Assembly (NCBI GenBank): GCA_938023865.1
Contig: CALJDG010000003.1
Location: 1-44,136 of the forward strand
Length of the DNA stretch: 44,136 nucleotides
From: an uncultured archaeon
GTDB taxonomy: Archaea > Thermoproteota > Bathyarchaeia > Bathyarchaeales > Bathycorpusculaceae
Direction of reading: 5' to 3'
Below the pieces are notes generated by a model. The model made no database searches. It saw only the letters and a list, made by a program, of their open reading frames with translations, and was not told the origin of the DNA. The position numbers and the translations under genes were made by a program. Below, one piece after another: positions 41,935 through 44,136 of this stretch (the first letter of the stretch is position 1; the number at the start of each line of letters is the position of its first letter).

Positions 41935-42537
41935 ATGAAATTGAAGGTCAATTTCTACATTGTGCTACTTATCCTAGCCTTGTTGTCAGTTTTTTCTATA
42001 TTTGGTTTGGTTAACGTTTGTTTTGCTTCAGAGCAAGAAATTGAATTTAAAATATTTGACAAGGGAGATGTTAGTGGTTACTGTGAAGAAGCTTATTTTG
42101 TTGTGAAAAACGAAGCTGATTGGGTTAGGGTGTGGGAAAAGCATACTTTTATTCGTGAGCCCAAAGAGCTTCCTCTCGCAGTTGATTTTTCGGTAAACTT
42201 TGTTGTTTGTGCCTTTATGGGGCAGCGTCCTACAACCGGTTACTCGATAGATGTTGAGAGGGTTTGGACGGATGGTAAACATGTTTTTGTGGAAGTGTTA
42301 AAGCGTAGACCGCCTAAAGGTTTCGCCGTTGACGAGATGATAACGTGTCCTTATGTTATGGTTTTGATACAGAAAACTGATATGCCCTTTGTTTTTCACG
42401 TGGTTGATGAAAATGGGGATGGAGTTGAAACTATATTTTCCGAGTTTCCTTCTACAGGCCTTGCAATTATGGTTCTTTCGCTCCTTTGTTTAATGGTTTT
42501 TATGTTAAAAATTAAGAAAGGTAAGGGAAAGGAATAA
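41935..42537 (+). CDS. membrane-anchored PrcB-domain protein
   Basis: 200 aa from ATG 41935 (MKLKVNFYIVLL), which lies 26 bases after a TATA-like CTTATAG, fitting a leaderless message; TTG 41866 would add 23 residues. Signal or anchor segment at about 6-30. The body has FVVKNEADWVRVWEKHTFIR, FVVCAFMGQRPTTGYSIDVE, RVWTDGKHVFVEVLKRRPPK and CPYVMVLIQKT, the PrcB C-terminal-domain pattern. The end is FSEFPSTGLAIMVLSLL, then a hydrophobic helix and a KIKKGKGKE basic tail: an E-F-P-S motif, membrane span and positive tail like archaeal sorting/anchor signals (PEF-type). Found next to surface and secreted enzymes; role unknown. Confidence 0.75.
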   Translation: MKLKVNFYIVLLILALLSVFSIFGLVNVCFASEQEIEFKIFDKGDVSGYCEEAYFVVKNEADWVRVWEKHTFIREPKELPLAVDFSVNFVVCAFMGQRPTTGYSIDVERVWTDGKHVFVEVLKRRPPKGFAVDEMITCPYVMVLIQKTDMPFVFHVVDENGDGVETIFSEFPSTGLAIMVLSLLCLMVFMLKIKKGKGKE

Positions 42538-42609
42538 CTTTTTACATTCTGTTAGGCATTAAAATACAATAAAAAGGAGGGTGTGATGTTTTAATTGTTT
42601 TTGGTTTGT

Positions 42610-44025
42610 TTAGACGGGGATGGCGTAGGCTTTTACTTTTAGTTTTCCCCTCGTGTAGACGAATGCTGCGAAGAATGCGTTGTCTGCTTGTAGCCATCCA
42701 CTGCCATAGTCGTGGTCATTCCATTTGTAGTCCCAGAAGCCCCATGGGTCAAGTATGTAGGCGCCGTCGGAGGCTAGTGGTATCATGGCTGCTGCTTTTT
42801 TCAAGACCCATTCCATATCGAACTGGTTGAAGTATGGGTATTTTTCTGCTACTAGGGCTGCTATTGCTGATACGTGGGGTGTGGCCATGCTTGTGCCCCA
42901 AAGATAATAGTAACCAACTGCTGTGCTAAAGTAGGGCTTGTATGGCCCAACAATTGATGCGCCTGGTGTGCAAACGTCAAGGTCTTTCCAGAACTGCCCT
43001 AAAGTGGCGTTGGGTCTTGAGCTGAACTCTTCAAGATATATTTGCCAATTGTTACCCCAATAATCCTTCGTGTTTAGCTTTTCCGGGACGTCAAGAACAT
43101 CACTCAGCCACCAGAATGGAGTTCTGGGGTCTCTAACACCATAACGTGGGTGGTTTAGCCACTGCTCTGTCCAACCGCCAGCAGCAGCAGAAATCACTTG
43201 CGGGTAGGCGCCTGGCCAAACCATGCCAGCTTCCCCATCGTTGCCCGCAGCCGCGACCACAATTACTCCTTTGCTTATTGCATAGTTTATTGCTTCTTCA
43301 ATCATTGGACTTGGTGCTCTGCCACCAAGGCTCATGTTAATAATTATTTTTACGCCGTAGGTTTCAGCAAGCCAAGCGACATAGTAAATCCCCGCAGAGA
43401 CCATTTCCCAAGTGCCGCCAGTAAATCGCATAGTTCCCCCTGGGTATGGAACTATCCAAGCGTCCAATACCAGTACCGGTATTATCCATGCTTTCGGCGC
43501 AACTCCCCTTATCCACATGTCAGCAACTGCAGTGCTGAAGCGATATCCAATTATCGTGCTTGTTACATGTGTTCCGTGACCTGAACCTTCAAACGCTTTT
43601 GTTATGAAGCCTCTGTCATCACGCAGCGGTCCAATTACAAAGTCTTGTAACTCTTCGTCCCACCAAATGTCATGTGTAAAGCCTTTACCCCACTCTTCCT
43701 TAATACGGCACTCCCCAGTGAGCGGATTTGTAAAGAAGAATCGCCACTCTCTTAACAATCCAGTATCCAGCACCGCTACGTATATTCCCTCGCCACCATC
43801 ATAGCCCTCTGCATCTACTATGTCAACCCAGAAAGGCGTTGGATCCAAAACTTCTCCAGCAGCAGCCTCCAAATCAACATCCTCAGCAAACTCTTCCTTA
43901 ACGGGCAATACATCAAAGGCCAACGACTGTACAACTGGCGAGGCCTCAGTCCTAGCAGGAAGTGGAACCATAGCCACCAGCATCAAAGCCAAGACAACAC
44001 CCGACACTAGAACAATTTTCCTCAT
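42610..44025 (-). CDS. secreted subtilisin-like serine protease (S8)
   Basis: 471 aa from ATG 44025 (MRKIVLVSGV), which has GGAGGAGAAAGGG just upstream; the frame is open to 44067. Signal peptide about 1-28, then a short pro-region (VQSLAFDVLPVKEEFAEDVD). Catalytic triad: YVAVLDTGL (Asp87), GSGHGTHVTS (His150) and GTSMATPHVSAIAALVAEKY (Ser). The oxyanion Asn is in VVAAAGNDGEAG. Insertions between Asp and His (about 90-145, Trp-rich) and before the Ser are larger than in minimal subtilisins. No C-terminal anchor is visible, so it is probably released. Confidence 0.95.
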   Translation of the reverse strand: MRKIVLVSGVVLALMLVAMVPLPARTEASPVVQSLAFDVLPVKEEFAEDVDLEAAAGEVLDPTPFWVDIVDAEGYDGGEGIYVAVLDTGLLREWRFFFTNPLTGECRIKEEWGKGFTHDIWWDEELQDFVIGPLRDDRGFITKAFEGSGHGTHVTSTIIGYRFSTAVADMWIRGVAPKAWIIPVLVLDAWIVPYPGGTMRFTGGTWEMVSAGIYYVAWLAETYGVKIIINMSLGGRAPSPMIEEAINYAISKGVIVVAAAGNDGEAGMVWPGAYPQVISAAAGGWTEQWLNHPRYGVRDPRTPFWWLSDVLDVPEKLNTKDYWGNNWQIYLEEFSSRPNATLGQFWKDLDVCTPGASIVGPYKPYFSTAVGYYYLWGTSMATPHVSAIAALVAEKYPYFNQFDMEWVLKKAAAMIPLASDGAYILDPWGFWDYKWNDHDYGSGWLQADNAFFAAFVYTRGKLKVKAYAIPV

Positions 44026-44089
44026 TTCCCTTTCTCCTCCAGCAAACACACCATATAGCCAAACCAAAATAAGAATTTTGTGGAACTTT

Positions 44090-44129
44090 CATCTAGTCTA
44101 CGTCTCGTTTAGTCTAGTCATCTAGTCTA
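44090..44129 (-). promoter_or_regulatory. iterated CATCTAGTCTA repeats upstream of the subtilase
   Basis: CATCTAGTCTA occurs exactly at 44090-44100 and 44119-44129 (29 bases apart), with a related TTAGTCTAG at 44109-44117 between them. They lie 65-105 bases before the protease start, in the promoter region, and look like binding sites for a regulator. Whether they extend past the window end is not visible. Confidence 0.45.
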
Positions 44130-44136
44130 TGTTAAA

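Overview
The window is archaeal chromosome. It carries TFIIB (TFB), Alba, Gar1, archaeal ribosomal proteins L7Ae, S28e, L24e and L40e, an archaeal-type AspRS, the archaeal bifunctional FBP aldolase/phosphatase, and tRNA genes with introns. The gene style (many TTG/GTG starts, archaeal integrases, COG4030-type HAD protein, DUF5752 regulator) fits a TACK-type archaeon, most likely Bathyarchaeia; that placement is inference and would need a marker-gene tree.

Layout. 1-9.7 kb is accessory DNA: two PD-(D/E)XK-type nucleases, an apparently intact tyrosine integrase, tRNA-Glu(CTC), and a 3.76-kb integrated element bounded by an exact 24-bp copy of the tRNA-Glu 5' end (3828-3851 and 7585-7608). The element holds a shattered integrase, an A-rich ORF of unknown function and an archaeal AAA ATPase. 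Then follow a zinc-finger/DUF7662 protein, an intron-containing tRNA-Gly, a frameshifted zinc-ribbon gene and a kinase stump.

9.76-19.4 kb is a complete type I-B CRISPR-Cas locus: 16 identical 30-nt repeats with 15 spacers, then cas2, cas1, cas4, cas3, cas5, cas7, cas8b and cas6 on the minus strand (transcribed cas6 to cas2 and on towards the array). A broken integrase follows, lying against the 3' end of an intron-containing tRNA-Arg(CCG). A 15-bp copy of that tRNA 3' end lies at 9497-9511, on the far side of the array, so the whole CRISPR-Cas locus looks like the cargo of a decayed tRNA-integrated island.

20.2-37.8 kb is mostly core genome: an RHH regulator, FBP aldolase/phosphatase, a DUF5752 regulator divergent from an overlapping pair (KaiC-like ATPase plus an archaeo-eukaryotic-primase-like protein), purF-purD-HAD (the HAD gene appears to start at CTG inside the purD stop codon), alba-KH-aspS, an Lrp-like regulator with sucC-sucD, L40e, a DUF116 protein, gar1-tfb and L7Ae-S28e-L24e. 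37.9-44.1 kb encodes cell-surface and secreted functions: a secreted CocE/S15-type hydrolase, a radical SAM/SPASM protein, a membrane-anchored PrcB-domain protein and a secreted subtilase.

The most notable points are the tRNA-Arg island carrying CRISPR-Cas, the tRNA-Glu element attached at the 5' end of its tRNA, two tRNA introns of the same length at the same unusual position, the KaiC/primase-like pair and the CTG start. All calls are by reading; no database search was run.
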